Positions 8,863 through 18,421 of a stretch of 64,000 nt of DNA are shown one piece after another. The stretch covers positions 59,501-123,500 of the forward strand of contig CANJLC010000007.1 of the NCBI GenBank assembly GCA_947475445.1, in the 5' to 3' direction. The notes beneath the pieces were generated by a model, which was given only the letters and a program-made list of their open reading frames with translations, searched no databases and was not told the DNA's origin. Numbering within the stretch: the first letter of the stretch is position 1; each line of letters begins with the position of its first letter. The stretch comes from Alphaproteobacteria bacterium. GTDB lineage: Bacteria > Pseudomonadota > Alphaproteobacteria > Micropepsales > Micropepsaceae. A program made the translations under genes and the position numbers.

Positions 8863-9579
8863 ATGATTCTCACCTGCCCCGCCTGCGCCACGCGCTACCA
8901 GACCGACGAGGCGAAATTCCCGCCTGACGGGCGGCAGGTTCGCTGCGCCAAATGCGGCCATGTCTGGCACCAGCCGGGCCCCGTGCCGGAAACCATTGCC
9001 CTGCCGGACCCCGAGCCGCAGCCTGTTGCGGTGGCGGAAACCGCTCCGGCGGGTCCGGTCGCCGAGGAGGAAGTCCCGCGTCCCCGGCCCGCCGCTGTTT
9101 CCGCGCCCGCCCCGTCCCGGCCACGCCGGCCCTTGCTGCCGCTTCTGGGCGTGGTGCTGGGCTGGATCGGCCTGATTGCCGTGGTGCTGCTGATTGGCCT
9201 GTCGGCGGTGCGCTATCGCCAGGAGATCACGGTGATCTGGCCGCAATCGGCCGGCGTCTATTCCAGCCTGGGCATGAAAGTGAATGTGAGCGGCATTGAT
9301 TTCGCCCGCGTGGATTATCACCGCGAAAATGAGGACGGCCAGGTGGTGCTGGCGGTCACGGGACAGATCGTCAACAACGGCACGCGCGAATTGCCGGTCC
9401 CCCAAAGCGTGCGCGTGACGCTGAGCGATAACGCCAACCACGAACTCTATCACTGGAATTTCACGCCTTCGGCGCAGAGTCTTAAGCCGGGCAAATCCAT
9501 TCCCTTCCTGACGCGGCTGTCCAGCCCGCCCGCCGCGGCGCGGCACCTGGAAGTGCGTTTCGCCAAGGACGAGAAATGA
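8863..9579 (+). CDS. MJ0042-type zinc-ribbon protein with DUF3426-like domain
   Basis: The N-terminus has a zinc ribbon of the MJ0042 type: CPACATRYQ at residues about 4-12 and CAKCGHVW about 20 residues later. A proline-rich linker, one transmembrane helix (about residues 95-118) and a C-terminal periplasmic domain resembling DUF3426 follow. The start is the ATG at 8863, directly before the zinc ribbon. The function of this family, often found beside ftsE, is unknown. The stop overlaps the next gene (ATGA, 9576-9579). Confidence 0.85.
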   Translation: MILTCPACATRYQTDEAKFPPDGRQVRCAKCGHVWHQPGPVPETIALPDPEPQPVAVAETAPAGPVAEEEVPRPRPAAVSAPAPSRPRRPLLPLLGVVLGWIGLIAVVLLIGLSAVRYRQEITVIWPQSAGVYSSLGMKVNVSGIDFARVDYHRENEDGQVVLAVTGQIVNNGTRELPVPQSVRVTLSDNANHELYHWNFTPSAQSLKPGKSIPFLTRLSSPPAAARHLEVRFAKDEK

Positions 9580-10088
9580 CCCATACCGTCCTGCACAGCG
9601 AAGAAGCGATTGCGGCACGGGTGGGCGAACTTGCAAAACAGATCGCCCGCGCGCCCCTGCTGCCGGACATCGCCATGCCGGTGCTGGTGGGCGGATTTAT
9701 TTTTGCCGCCGACCTGGTGCGGGCGCTGGCGCGCGAAGGCGTCGAGCTGGAAATCGAAATGCTCTGGCTGCGCTCCTATGGCGACAAGCGCGTCGCCAGC
9801 GCCATCTCGATGATTGCGGGGCCCTCGGAACAGATCGCCGGGCGCCATGTGCTGGTGATTGACGGGGTTCTGGATTTCGGCCGCACCATCCGAAAAGCCG
9901 TATCGCTGATCGAGGCGGCGGGCGCGGCCAGCGTGCAGGTGGCGGTGGCGCTGGACAAGAAACGCCCCGATGCCGTCGCCAAGGCCGATTATGTCGCGTT
10001 CGAGGCCGGCAATGATTTTGTCATCGGCTATGGCATGGATGATTCCGGCAAGCACCGTGCGCTGCCTTATATTAGTCGCGTGGTCTGA
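9576..10088 (+). CDS. hpt: Hypoxanthine phosphoribosyltransferase-like protein
   Basis: This 170-residue type I phosphoribosyltransferase fold would salvage hypoxanthine/guanine with PRPP. The fold is recognisable from MPVLVGGFIFAADLVRAL (about 31-48) and the PRPP-loop region HVLVIDGVLDFGRT (about 91-104). The usual two adjacent acidic residues of that loop are D-G here, and the small residue before GRT is Phe, so catalytic efficiency or substrate may differ. The gene is coupled by a four-base overlap to the zinc-ribbon gene upstream. Confidence 0.8.
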   Translation: MTHTVLHSEEAIAARVGELAKQIARAPLLPDIAMPVLVGGFIFAADLVRALAREGVELEIEMLWLRSYGDKRVASAISMIAGPSEQIAGRHVLVIDGVLDFGRTIRKAVSLIEAAGAASVQVAVALDKKRPDAVAKADYVAFEAGNDFVIGYGMDDSGKHRALPYISRVV

Positions 10089-10152
10089 CCCGAACCGCTA
10101 CCAACGTCGGGGGACCACGCTCCCCATCAGCAAAGTCATCCAGGAGGCACTC

Positions 10153-10914
10153 ATGCCGGACAATAGCAACATCAGGGCCAGCGCCTTCATCCTGGGCTTG
10201 CTGGTCGCGGCGGGCCTGGCGCTGGCGGGTTATTTCGTCAGCAACACCATTTACAACGGCAAGCTTGCTTCCAACACCGTCACGGTGAAAGGCTTTGCCG
10301 AGCAGGATGTCAAAGCCGACCTGGCCTTGTGGCAGATCAGCTATTCCATCACCGGCGGCAATCTGGCTTCGCTGTACAACCAGTCCAGTGCCAGCGAAAA
10401 AACCATTACCAGTTTCCTGGTGCAGAAAGGCTTCAAGGCCGACGAGGTCAAGTCCGGTCCGCTGGAGGTCAACGACCTCATGGCCAACCAGTATCGCTCC
10501 AATACGATCACGCCGGACCAGCGCTACATCATCAAGAAGACCATCACGGTGCGGTCCACCAATGTCACGCTGGTGGATGCCACCACCAACACGCTCAATG
10601 ACCTGACCCAGCAGGGCATCGTGCTGACCAGCAACAGCGCGGATTTCCAGTTCACCAAGCTCAACGACATCAAGGCGCCGATGCTGCGCGCCGCCACCCA
10701 GAATGCGCGCGATGCCGCCCAGCAATTCGCCAATGACGCGGGCAGCCGCGTGGGCTCCATCCAGTCCGCCAACCAGGGCTTTTTCTCGGTAGGATCGCGC
10801 GACAGCGCGGCGGCGCAGACTTCGGGCGAGGGCGGTTACACCCCGCCCCAGGCCAGCACCATCGACAAGAAAGTGCGCGTGGTGGTGACGCTGACCTATT
10901 ATCTGGAACGCTAA
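10153..10914 (+). CDS. SIMPL domain protein (DUF541), membrane-anchored
   Basis: A signal-anchor segment (residues about 12-33) leads a SIMPL/DUF541 domain beginning NTVTVKGFAEQDVKADLALW. The family is periplasmic, often linked to oxidative or envelope stress, with no settled reaction. The ATG at 10153 is preceded by a perfect AGGAGG (10142-10147), which decides the start; a longer upstream frame is spurious. It lies 64 bp after the phosphoribosyltransferase gene. The stop shares CTAA with the stop of the convergent DUF4175 gene. Confidence 0.85.
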   Translation: MPDNSNIRASAFILGLLVAAGLALAGYFVSNTIYNGKLASNTVTVKGFAEQDVKADLALWQISYSITGGNLASLYNQSSASEKTITSFLVQKGFKADEVKSGPLEVNDLMANQYRSNTITPDQRYIIKKTITVRSTNVTLVDATTNTLNDLTQQGIVLTSNSADFQFTKLNDIKAPMLRAATQNARDAAQQFANDAGSRVGSIQSANQGFFSVGSRDSAAAQTSGEGGYTPPQASTIDKKVRVVVTLTYYLER

Positions 10915-13253
10915 AATTCTTTGAGAAGCCGGTCGTAATAATCCAGCTCCTGCTGCGGCCGGCCGCGCTCACCCGCCCGCTTGCGCAACTCCTGCAAAAT
11001 CTCTCTCGCGCGCGCCAGATCGCCCGCGCCCGGAACCTTGGTGGCGTTGCTGGCGCCGCCCTTGGAGCGGCCCAGCGGATCATTGTCGCTGTCGCCGCGC
11101 TGGCCGTTCTGCCCGGATTGCGCTTCTTTCGCCAGCGCCTCGGCGCCTTGGCGCAGCGCGTCCAGCACTTTCTTTTCTTCGTTGCTGGCATTGTCGAGAT
11201 TCTTTTCGGAGAGCGCCTTTTGCGCCCGCTGCATCGCCTCGCCAGCCGGACCCAGCTTGCTGCCGAGCTTTTTGTCCAGCCCCTTGGTGGCGTCATCCAG
11301 CTGCTTTTTCAGCGCCTGCTGCTGCTGCGCCAGGCCCTGTGCCCCGCCGTCCTTGGGATCGCCATTGCCATTCTTCTGGCGCATGGTCTTGTCCATCAGG
11401 GCGCGTTCCTTGCCCATCAAATCGCCGAATTTCTGGATGGCGTCATTCACCGCCTTGTTCTGCTCGCCTGCGCCATTGCCTTGCGTCACGCGCATGTTTT
11501 CCATCAGGCTTTGCAGCATGGCCATCATCTGCGCCGCCTGCTCGCGGTTGCCCGCCGCCGACATCTGCTGAATCGCTTTCAGCAAATCCTGGATGTCCTT
11601 TTCGGTCAGGGTCTTGGTTTCGCCCTGTTGCTGTCCCGGCGGCTGCGGGGGCGAAGGATTGTTGGCCAGCGCCTGCATGTAGCGCCGCATGGCTTCCTGG
11701 TACTTGTTGAGCAGCTGGTCGATCACATCCTGCGGCGCATGCATCGCCAGCGCCTGGGTGATTTCCTGCTGCAAGCGGCGCAGTTCATTGGCGGCATCCA
11801 GCAATCCGCGCTGCTCCAGGCTCATCGCCATCTGCCACAGCAGGTCCTCGACATGGGTGATGTCGGACGGCGCCCGCGCCGCACGGATGCCCCAATAGGC
11901 GGCGCGGATGCCCATATAGAGACCGCTCTTGCCCTCGTAGAATTTGTCCGGCGCGAAAGTCAGCGCGTCGAGCGTGCGCATCACCAGCCTGCGGCCCGCC
12001 GCATCGCTGGCCGCCAGGTTCTGGTGCTGTTCGATCAGCGCCCGCGCCAGCGGATCGGTGAAGACCCGCGCCGGCAGGCGAAAGCGGATGGTGGGGCTTT
12101 TGCCGGCCTGGCCTGCGCCATCCCTTGCTTCCAGATGGCCCTCGACCATCAACCCGGCATAGGGATGGGCGGTGAGGTCGATATAATTTGTCTGGGTCAC
12201 GCTTTTGCCCGGCGCCATGGGCAGATCCACGCCCAGCGGCGCGCCCGGGCGCCCCTGCGGCGTCACAACAAGCCTGGCGCCCGTCACGCCATAATCGTCG
12301 CGGGCGCGGAAGGAAATTTTCATCGCCTGGCGTTCCGTGGGACCGGGTGTGCCGTCGAACAGGATCACCGGCACCGCGTCCGCAACGGCATGGATGCGCC
12401 AATTGCCGATGACATGGCCGCTGGCGCGCACCCGCAGATGGGTATCGTACTCAAGCCGCGCCGTGCCGGAATATTCGCCATTGCCGCCGGTGAAGCGCGG
12501 GTTTGACCCGGCGCTGCCCAGCGACAGTCCCGGCGCATGGGCGGCATTGTGGGCGCGCAAGTTCAGGGTCGAACCCACCGGCGCGGAAATCACATTGGTC
12601 TCGCCCGGCGCCAGGTAAACCGGCGGCAATCCGGTATAGGGCGGCGGATCAATCCAGGCGTCGATGCTGGTGGCAAGTCCGGCGCCGCTGTCAAGGCCGC
12701 GCATAAGTCTTTCACGCCAGCTCGCACCCGCCAGCACCAGTCCGCCGGCCAGAAGCAACAGCACGCCATAGCGCAGATAGCGCGGATCACGCGCCGACAA
12801 ATCCGGCGCTGGAAACGGCACGCGCAATTTTCCCAGGGAAAGATTGCGCGCCTGGTGCAGCCGCCACAATTCCACGGCGAAGGGATCGTCACCGATCAGC
12901 CTGTCCTGGCTTTCGGAAATCGGGCGATGGGTGAGCCCGCTGCCGTCTTCGAGCCGCCGTGCCCCATCCCACCATTTGGGCCAGGCGAAATTCTCAAAGC
13001 CCGCCTCCAGCGCCAGCAGGCTGGCGGTGATGGTGGCGGCCAGCAGCAGCGCCTGCAGCGGCCAGGGAATGAAAGCGAAAAGTCCGGTGAGGGACAGGGC
13101 GATATAAAGACCGGAAAATCCGAAAGCCGGCCACAGCGCCGGAACAATGCGCTCGGCCAAAAGGCTTGCCCGCGCCAGACGGATCAGGCGCGTCAGCCGC
13201 CTGTCAGTCGCGAAGCCAGATGGGGATACTGTCCTGGGCGATAAGGTCGTCAT
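10911..13253 (-). CDS. TIGR02302/DUF4175 family membrane protein
   Basis: This protein of about 780 residues has two or three N-terminal membrane segments (about 30-85 and 165-185), a long extracytoplasmic middle, and a C-terminal third rich in Gln, Met, Lys and Gly (QPPGQQQGETKTLTEKDIQD and following) that looks coiled-coil or disordered. It matches the uncharacterised TIGR02302 family of alphaproteobacteria, commonly next to lysA. The ATG at 13253 gives a 50-bp overlap with the end of lysA; a start further upstream is possible but less likely. Confidence 0.85.
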   Translation of the reverse strand: MTTLSPRTVSPSGFATDRRLTRLIRLARASLLAERIVPALWPAFGFSGLYIALSLTGLFAFIPWPLQALLLAATITASLLALEAGFENFAWPKWWDGARRLEDGSGLTHRPISESQDRLIGDDPFAVELWRLHQARNLSLGKLRVPFPAPDLSARDPRYLRYGVLLLLAGGLVLAGASWRERLMRGLDSGAGLATSIDAWIDPPPYTGLPPVYLAPGETNVISAPVGSTLNLRAHNAAHAPGLSLGSAGSNPRFTGGNGEYSGTARLEYDTHLRVRASGHVIGNWRIHAVADAVPVILFDGTPGPTERQAMKISFRARDDYGVTGARLVVTPQGRPGAPLGVDLPMAPGKSVTQTNYIDLTAHPYAGLMVEGHLEARDGAGQAGKSPTIRFRLPARVFTDPLARALIEQHQNLAASDAAGRRLVMRTLDALTFAPDKFYEGKSGLYMGIRAAYWGIRAARAPSDITHVEDLLWQMAMSLEQRGLLDAANELRRLQQEITQALAMHAPQDVIDQLLNKYQEAMRRYMQALANNPSPPQPPGQQQGETKTLTEKDIQDLLKAIQQMSAAGNREQAAQMMAMLQSLMENMRVTQGNGAGEQNKAVNDAIQKFGDLMGKERALMDKTMRQKNGNGDPKDGGAQGLAQQQQALKKQLDDATKGLDKKLGSKLGPAGEAMQRAQKALSEKNLDNASNEEKKVLDALRQGAEALAKEAQSGQNGQRGDSDNDPLGRSKGGASNATKVPGAGDLARAREILQELRKRAGERGRPQQELDYYDRLLKEF

Positions 13254-14472
13254 GATCCTGTCTCGCCCGTACAATGCCCCACTCATCGCCCGCCACCAAG
13301 ACCTCTGGCGCGGGGGGCCGGGCGTTATAGGCCGATGACATGACCGCGCCATAGGCGCCGGCCGAAAGGATGGCCACCAGGTCTCCGGATTTCAGGGCAG
13401 GCAGGGGGCGATTTGCCGCAAAAAGGTCGGAGGTTTCGCACACCGGCCCCACCACGTCATAGTTTATGCGTGCCGCCCCGACCCCGGGTTCCCGGACCGG
13501 GACAATCTCGTGATGGGAATCGTACAAGGCCGGGCGGATCAGGTCATTCATGCCCGCATCGATGATGGCGAAGGTCTTGGCATCGCCGTGCTTGACGTAA
13601 ATCACTTCCGACACCAGCACACCGGCATTGGCGGCGATCAGCCGGCCCGGCTCGAAGATCAGCCGGCAGCCCAGCGCAGCAGTGGCGCGCGCCACCACCT
13701 GGCCATAGGCGGCAGGATCGGGCGGCGGATCATTGTCATGTTCATATGGAACGCCCAGCCCGCCACCCAGGTCGAGGCGGGTGATGGCGTGGCCGTCGGC
13801 GCGCAGATCCTTCACCAAACCGGCGATGCGGTTGAAGGCCGCTTCAAAGGGTTCCATATCGGTGATCTGGCTGCCGATATGCACATCCACGCCGACAATC
13901 TCGATGCCTTTCATGCTGGCGGCTTTTTTGTAAGCCTCGCGCGCATGGACGAAGGGAATGCCGAACTTGGTTTCCGCCGTGCCGGTGGTGATCTTGGCAT
14001 GGGTCTTGGCGTCCACATCGGGATTGATGCGCAAAGTCACGGGGGCCAGCCGGTTCATTTCCAGCGCCACGCCGTTCAGCGCTTCCAGCTCCGGCTCGCT
14101 CTCGACATTGAATTGATAGATGCCCTCGCTCAAGGCGAGGCGCATTTCCGCCCGCGTCTTGCCGACACCGGAAAAAACAATTTTGCCGGCTTCGATACCA
14201 GCCGCGCGCGCTTTTTTCAGTTCGCCGCCCGACACCACATCGGCGCCCGCGCCCAGCTTGGCCAGGGTTTTGAGCACGCCAAGATTGCCATTGGCCTTGA
14301 CCGAAAAGGCGACCAGCGCATCCTTCGGCAGCGCCGCGGCGAACACCTTGTAATGGCGTTCCAGCGTGGCGCTGGAATAGCAGTAAAAAGGCGTGCCGAC
14401 TTCGCGCGCCAATGTTTCCAGCGAAACGCCTTCGGCGCTCAGCACGCCGTTCTTGTAAGCGAAATAATTCAT
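13204..14472 (-). CDS. lysA: Diaminopimelate decarboxylase
   Basis: This PLP enzyme converts meso-diaminopimelate to lysine, the last step of the pathway. The PLP lysine is Lys59 in FSVKANGN; the glycine loop DLGGGLGVPY (about 236-245) and the C-terminal CETSD substrate motif are present. At 422 residues the length is standard. The ATG overlaps the lptM stop by four bases (14469-14472), so it is translated from the argH-lptM-lysA mRNA. Confidence 0.96.
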   Translation of the reverse strand: MNYFAYKNGVLSAEGVSLETLAREVGTPFYCYSSATLERHYKVFAAALPKDALVAFSVKANGNLGVLKTLAKLGAGADVVSGGELKKARAAGIEAGKIVFSGVGKTRAEMRLALSEGIYQFNVESEPELEALNGVALEMNRLAPVTLRINPDVDAKTHAKITTGTAETKFGIPFVHAREAYKKAASMKGIEIVGVDVHIGSQITDMEPFEAAFNRIAGLVKDLRADGHAITRLDLGGGLGVPYEHDNDPPPDPAAYGQVVARATAALGCRLIFEPGRLIAANAGVLVSEVIYVKHGDAKTFAIIDAGMNDLIRPALYDSHHEIVPVREPGVGAARINYDVVGPVCETSDLFAANRPLPALKSGDLVAILSAGAYGAVMSSAYNARPPAPEVLVAGDEWGIVRARQDHDDLIAQDSIPIWLRD

Positions 14473-14618
14473 CGCCCGACCGGGAAGGGGGGCTTGGAAG
14501 GATCGGGCTCATCCTTGGGCGTGGTGGTGCCGTTGGGACGGGTGAGGTCGTTCTTCACGCCGCAAGAGGCTGTCACAAGGCTGAGGACAAGGAGGATGAG
14601 AAGAGCCTTGCTTTTCAT
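14469..14618 (-). CDS. lptM: Small LptM-like lipoprotein
   Basis: A 49-residue protein that is easy to miss. It begins [19 protein letters not shown], a lipoprotein signal whose lipobox ends at Cys19, then GVKNDLTRP and a proline/charged tail. Short lipoproteins in this position (between argH and lysA) correspond to LptM (formerly YifL), which helps mature the LPS translocon LptDE; that role is established in Escherichia coli and inferred here. It overlaps argH and lysA by four bases (ATGA) at each end, strong evidence that it is translated. Confidence 0.85.
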   Translation of the reverse strand: MKSKALLILLVLSLVTASCGVKNDLTRPNGTTTPKDEPDPSKPPFPVGR

Positions 14619-15997
14619 TTCAGCAATCCCTTCCAGTAGGCGATCTGTTCCTTCACCCGCGCCGGCGCAGTGCCGCCAAGGCTCATGCGCGAATTGACGG
14701 AGGATTCCAGCGACAGCACCGCCAGGACTTCCTTTGTAATGGCAGGCTCAATGCCCTGCATCTCGGCAAGCGGCACCTGGTCCAGGGCCACCCCTTTTGT
14801 TTCCGCCAGCTTGACGATGCTGCCGGCAATATGATGCGCCTCGCGGAAAGGCTTTTTCAGCACCCGCACCACCCAGTCCGCCAGGTCGGTGGCGGTGGGA
14901 TAGCCGGGCTCGGCCGCGGCGCGCATCTTGTCGGGCTGCGCCGTCAGGTCGGCAATCATCGCCGCCATGGCCGCCAGGCAAAGCTCCACCGTGTCGGCAG
15001 CGTCGAACACCCGCTCCTTGTCTTCCTGCATGTCGGTGCCATAGGTCAGCACCAAGCCCTTGATCACGGTGGCCAGCGCCACGAAATCGCCCAGCACGCG
15101 CCCGGTCTTGCCGCGCACCAGTTCGGCGGCATCGGGATTGCGCTTTTGCGGCATGATGGAAGAGCCGGTGGTGAAGGCATCGGACAATTTCACAAAGCCG
15201 AAAGCCGGCGTGGACCATTGCACCAGCTCGCCCGCCAGCCGCGACAGGTTGGTGGCGGTGATGACGCAAGCTGCCAGATACTCCAGCGCAAAATCACGCG
15301 CCGAAATCGCGTCCATGGAATTGCGCATCGGCCGGGCAAAGCCCAGCGTCTTGGCGGTGTTGTCCCGGTCGATGGGAAAGGATGTGCCGGCCAGGGCGGC
15401 CGCACCCAGGGGCGATTCATTCAGCCGCTTCCTGGCATCCTCGAAGCGTCCCCGGTCGCGGGCGAACATTTCGACATAGGCCATCATGTGATGGCCGAAG
15501 GTCACCGGCTGCGCCACCTGCATATGGGTAAAGCCCGGCATGATGGTGGCGACATGTTTCTCGGCCTGCGCGAACAGGGCCCGCTGCAATGCCAGCAATC
15601 CGCCATCGGCGCGCTCGCAGGCGCTGCGCACCCAAAGGCGGAAATCGGTGACCACCTGGTCGTTGCGCGAGCGCGCGGTGTGCAGCCGTCCGGCCGCCGG
15701 GCCGATGATCTCGGCCAGCCGCGCCTCGATGTTCAAATGGATGTCTTCCAGCTCCCGCTTGAAGACCAAGCTGCCGTCCGCGATCTCTTTTTCGATCTGC
15801 TCCAGGCCGCGCAGGATGGCCTGGCCGTCATCCTTGGAGATGATGCCTTCCACCGCCAGCATGCGCACATGCGCTTTCGAACCCGCCAGGTCTTCTCCCG
15901 CCAGCCGCTTGTCGAAATCGATGGAGGGGGTAATCTCCCCCATGATCGCCGCGGGGCCGCTATCAAACCGCCCGCCCCACATTTTGTTAGAACTCAT
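14615..15997 (-). CDS. argH: Argininosuccinate lyase
   Basis: It splits argininosuccinate into arginine and fumarate. The fumarase/aspartase superfamily signature [12 protein letters not shown] (about 279-290) is intact, and the N-terminal [10 protein letters not shown] and the TARSRNDQV region (about residue 108) are typical. At 460 residues the length is normal. It leads an operon with lptM, lysA and probably the DUF4175 gene. Only 26 bp separate it from the divergent tlpA gene, so the two promoters must overlap the genes. Confidence 0.96.
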   Translation of the reverse strand: MSSNKMWGGRFDSGPAAIMGEITPSIDFDKRLAGEDLAGSKAHVRMLAVEGIISKDDGQAILRGLEQIEKEIADGSLVFKRELEDIHLNIEARLAEIIGPAAGRLHTARSRNDQVVTDFRLWVRSACERADGGLLALQRALFAQAEKHVATIMPGFTHMQVAQPVTFGHHMMAYVEMFARDRGRFEDARKRLNESPLGAAALAGTSFPIDRDNTAKTLGFARPMRNSMDAISARDFALEYLAACVITATNLSRLAGELVQWSTPAFGFVKLSDAFTTGSSIMPQKRNPDAAELVRGKTGRVLGDFVALATVIKGLVLTYGTDMQEDKERVFDAADTVELCLAAMAAMIADLTAQPDKMRAAAEPGYPTATDLADWVVRVLKKPFREAHHIAGSIVKLAETKGVALDQVPLAEMQGIEPAITKEVLAVLSLESSVNSRMSLGGTAPARVKEQIAYWKGLLK

Positions 15998-16023
15998 CGT
16001 CTGTGCCGCCGCAGGAAATTGTC

Positions 16024-16581
16024 ATGAACCGCAAAATGCTTGCTCTCAGCCTGGGTGCCGTGTTGGTCCTGGCCGCTGCCGTTCTATATGGGATCGGGCA
16101 TAAGCCTGTCCATGACAAGGCTGCTCTGCCCAAACAGCTTGCCGCCCTGGCGCCCCAAAACCCCGCCAAAGCCGCGCCGGCTGTGGCGTTTAGCGATGCC
16201 GGCGGCGCCCGCCACGCCCTTTCCGACTATAAAGGAAAATATGTGCTGCTGAATCTCTGGGCCACCTGGTGCGCGCCTTGCGTGGCGGAACTGCCGGCCC
16301 TGGCCAGGGTGTCAGGCGCGGTCCCTGGCCTTCAGGTGCTGGCGGTGAACATGGACAAGACCCCGGTGGACGCCGTGGCTTTCCTGAAGAGTCACAATGC
16401 CGGGATTCTGGGTTCGCTCAAGGACAGCGACGTTGTCCTGATGCGCAGCTTCCAGGTGGTGGGCATGCCGACCACGGTGCTGATTGATCCCACCGGCAAG
16501 GTCGTCGCAAAAGCCGAAGGCCCGGCCGAATGGGATGCGCCGGAATCCATCGAATACTTTAAGAGCCTGACGAGCAGCTAG
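16024..16581 (+). CDS. tlpA: TlpA-like thiol:disulfide oxidoreductase
   Basis: A membrane-anchored periplasmic thioredoxin-like protein that reduces disulfides, for example for cytochrome oxidase or cytochrome c assembly. An N-terminal hydrophobic segment (about 5-25) is followed by a thioredoxin fold with the active site WCAPC (Cys83, Cys86) and a cis-proline loop in VVGMPTTVLID. I start it at the ATG at 16024; the seven upstream codons are not family-like. It diverges from argH, the usual arrangement in this class. The stop shares CTAG with the convergent dehydrogenase gene. Confidence 0.9.
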   Translation: MNRKMLALSLGAVLVLAAAVLYGIGHKPVHDKAALPKQLAALAPQNPAKAAPAVAFSDAGGARHALSDYKGKYVLLNLWATWCAPCVAELPALARVSGAVPGLQVLAVNMDKTPVDAVAFLKSHNAGILGSLKDSDVVLMRSFQVVGMPTTVLIDPTGKVVAKAEGPAEWDAPESIEYFKSLTSS

Positions 16582-17453
16582 CGCGTCGGGACCGGATGCT
16601 CTCCGCGATAGTCGTAAAATCCGCGGCCGGTCTTCTTTCCCAGCCATCCGGCTTCCACATATTTCACCATCAGCGGGCAGGGGCGGTATTTGGAATCCGC
16701 CAGGCCTTCATACAGCACCTGCATAACGGCCAAACAGGTATCGAGGCCGATGAAATCGGCAAGCTGCAGCGGCCCCATGGGATGATTGGCGCCCAGCCGC
16801 ATGGCGGTATCGATGGCGTCCACGTTTCCGACGCCTTCATACAGAGTGTAAACCGCCTCGTTGATCATCGGCATGATGATGCGGTTGACGATAAAGGCGG
16901 GAAAATCCTCGGCATAGGCGGCGGTCTTGCCCACCCGGCGGACAATCTCCAGCGCCGCCTGGAAGGTGGCGTCATCGGTGGCGATGCCGCGGATCACTTC
17001 CACCAGCTGCATCAACGGCACCGGATTCATGAAATGCAATCCGATGAAGCGCTCAGGGCGGTCGGTGGCGGCGGCCAATCGCGTGACCGAAATGGACGAT
17101 GTGTTGGTGGCCACCATCGCCTTGTCGTTCAGGCGCGGTGACAGCTCCTGGAAGATTTTCTTCTTGATGGCTTCGTCTTCCGTTGCCGCCTCGATCACCA
17201 GTTCGCGGTCCTTGAGGTCATCCATGGAGCTGGTGGTGCGGATGCGCGCCAGCGCGGGCGCAATGGCATCCTCGCCGATCACGCCCTTGGCGGCCTGGCG
17301 CTGCATGTTCTTTTCGATGCGGTCCAGCGCCTTGCCCAGCGCGTCCTTGTTCACATCATCAAGCACCACGTCATAGCCAGCCAGCGCCAGCACATGGGCA
17401 ATGCCGGTGCCCATCTGACCCGCGCCAATAATGCCGATACGTTCAAGTGCCAT
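16578..17453 (-). CDS. 3-hydroxybutyryl-CoA dehydrogenase
   Basis: This NAD-dependent enzyme interconverts 3-hydroxyacyl-CoA and 3-oxoacyl-CoA in fatty acid or polyhydroxybutyrate metabolism. The Rossmann motif GAGQMGTG is at residues about 10-17; the catalytic region GLHFMNPVPLMQLVEVIRG (about 138-156) holds the His and is followed by the conserved FPAFIVNRI. The 291-residue length fits the short Hbd type. It lies 26 bp after etfA in the same direction, so electrons from acyl-CoA oxidation and this step are probably co-regulated. Confidence 0.93.
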   Translation of the reverse strand: MALERIGIIGAGQMGTGIAHVLALAGYDVVLDDVNKDALGKALDRIEKNMQRQAAKGVIGEDAIAPALARIRTTSSMDDLKDRELVIEAATEDEAIKKKIFQELSPRLNDKAMVATNTSSISVTRLAAATDRPERFIGLHFMNPVPLMQLVEVIRGIATDDATFQAALEIVRRVGKTAAYAEDFPAFIVNRIIMPMINEAVYTLYEGVGNVDAIDTAMRLGANHPMGPLQLADFIGLDTCLAVMQVLYEGLADSKYRPCPLMVKYVEAGWLGKKTGRGFYDYRGEHPVPTR

Positions 17454-17479
17454 GATGCAAACCCTTTACTCTTGATCTC

Positions 17480-18421
17480 TTAATAGCCGCGCTTGGCCAG
17501 TTCCTGGTCCATTTCGGGCAAGGCCTGAAACAGATCGGCAACCAGGCCATAGTCGGCGACCTGGAAAATCGGTGCTTCTTCATCCTTGTTGATCGCCGCG
17601 ATCACCTTGGAATCCTTCATGCCCGCCAAATGCTGGATGGCCCCGGAAATGCCCACTGCCAGGTACAGCTCCGGCGCCACCATCTTGCCGGTCTGGCCCA
17701 CCTGGTAATCATTGGGCACGTAACCCGCATCCACGGCGGCGCGCGACGCGCCCACGGCGGCATGCAGCCGGTCGGCGATCTTGTCAATCAGGGCGAAATT
17801 CTCGCCCGAACCCAGGCCTCGTCCGCCGGAAATCACGATCCTGGCGGAGGTCAGTTCCGGGCGTTCGGATTTGGACAAGGCCTCGCTGTCGAATTTGGAC
17901 AGGCCTGGATCGGCTGCTGCCGCCAGATTTTCGATCGCTGCGTTGCCGCCGTCGCCCGCCGGCTTGAAGGTGGTGGTGCGCACCGTGATGATCTTTTTTC
18001 CCGCCGCCGCCTGCACAGTCGCGATGGCGTTGCCGGCATAGATCGGCCGCTCGAACGTATCGGCGCTGACCACTTTGAGGATTTCGGAAATCTGCGGCAC
18101 ATCCAGCCTGGCGGCGACGCGCGGCAGGAAATTCTTTGCGCTGGTGGTGGCGGGCGCCAGGATGGCGTCATATTTGTCCGCCACCGACAAGATCAGCGCT
18201 TCCATCGCTTCGGCGATCGCCTTCGCATACAGCGCATTGTCGGCCAGCAGCACTTTTTCCACGCCGGCGATCTTGGCGGCTTCATCGGCAACCGCTTTGC
18301 AATTTTCCCCGGCCACCAGCACATGCACCGGCGTGGAGATTTGCGCCGCCGCCGTCACTGTCTTGGCGGTGGCATCATTGAGCGTCTTGTTGTCGTGTTC
18401 GGCAATGACAAGGGCGGCCAT
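17480..18421 (-). CDS. etfA: Electron transfer flavoprotein alpha subunit
   Basis: This subunit holds the FAD of the ETF dimer, which passes electrons from acyl-CoA dehydrogenases to ETF-ubiquinone oxidoreductase. The C-terminal FAD domain shows [14 protein letters not shown] (about 197-210), [13 protein letters not shown] and [14 protein letters not shown]. At 313 residues it is full length. Its ATG shares one base with the etfB stop (TGATG at 18419-18423), so the two are translationally coupled. Confidence 0.97.
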   Translation of the reverse strand: MAALVIAEHDNKTLNDATAKTVTAAAQISTPVHVLVAGENCKAVADEAAKIAGVEKVLLADNALYAKAIAEAMEALILSVADKYDAILAPATTSAKNFLPRVAARLDVPQISEILKVVSADTFERPIYAGNAIATVQAAAGKKIITVRTTTFKPAGDGGNAAIENLAAAADPGLSKFDSEALSKSERPELTSARIVISGGRGLGSGENFALIDKIADRLHAAVGASRAAVDAGYVPNDYQVGQTGKMVAPELYLAVGISGAIQHLAGMKDSKVIAAINKDEEAPIFQVADYGLVADLFQALPEMDQELAKRGY

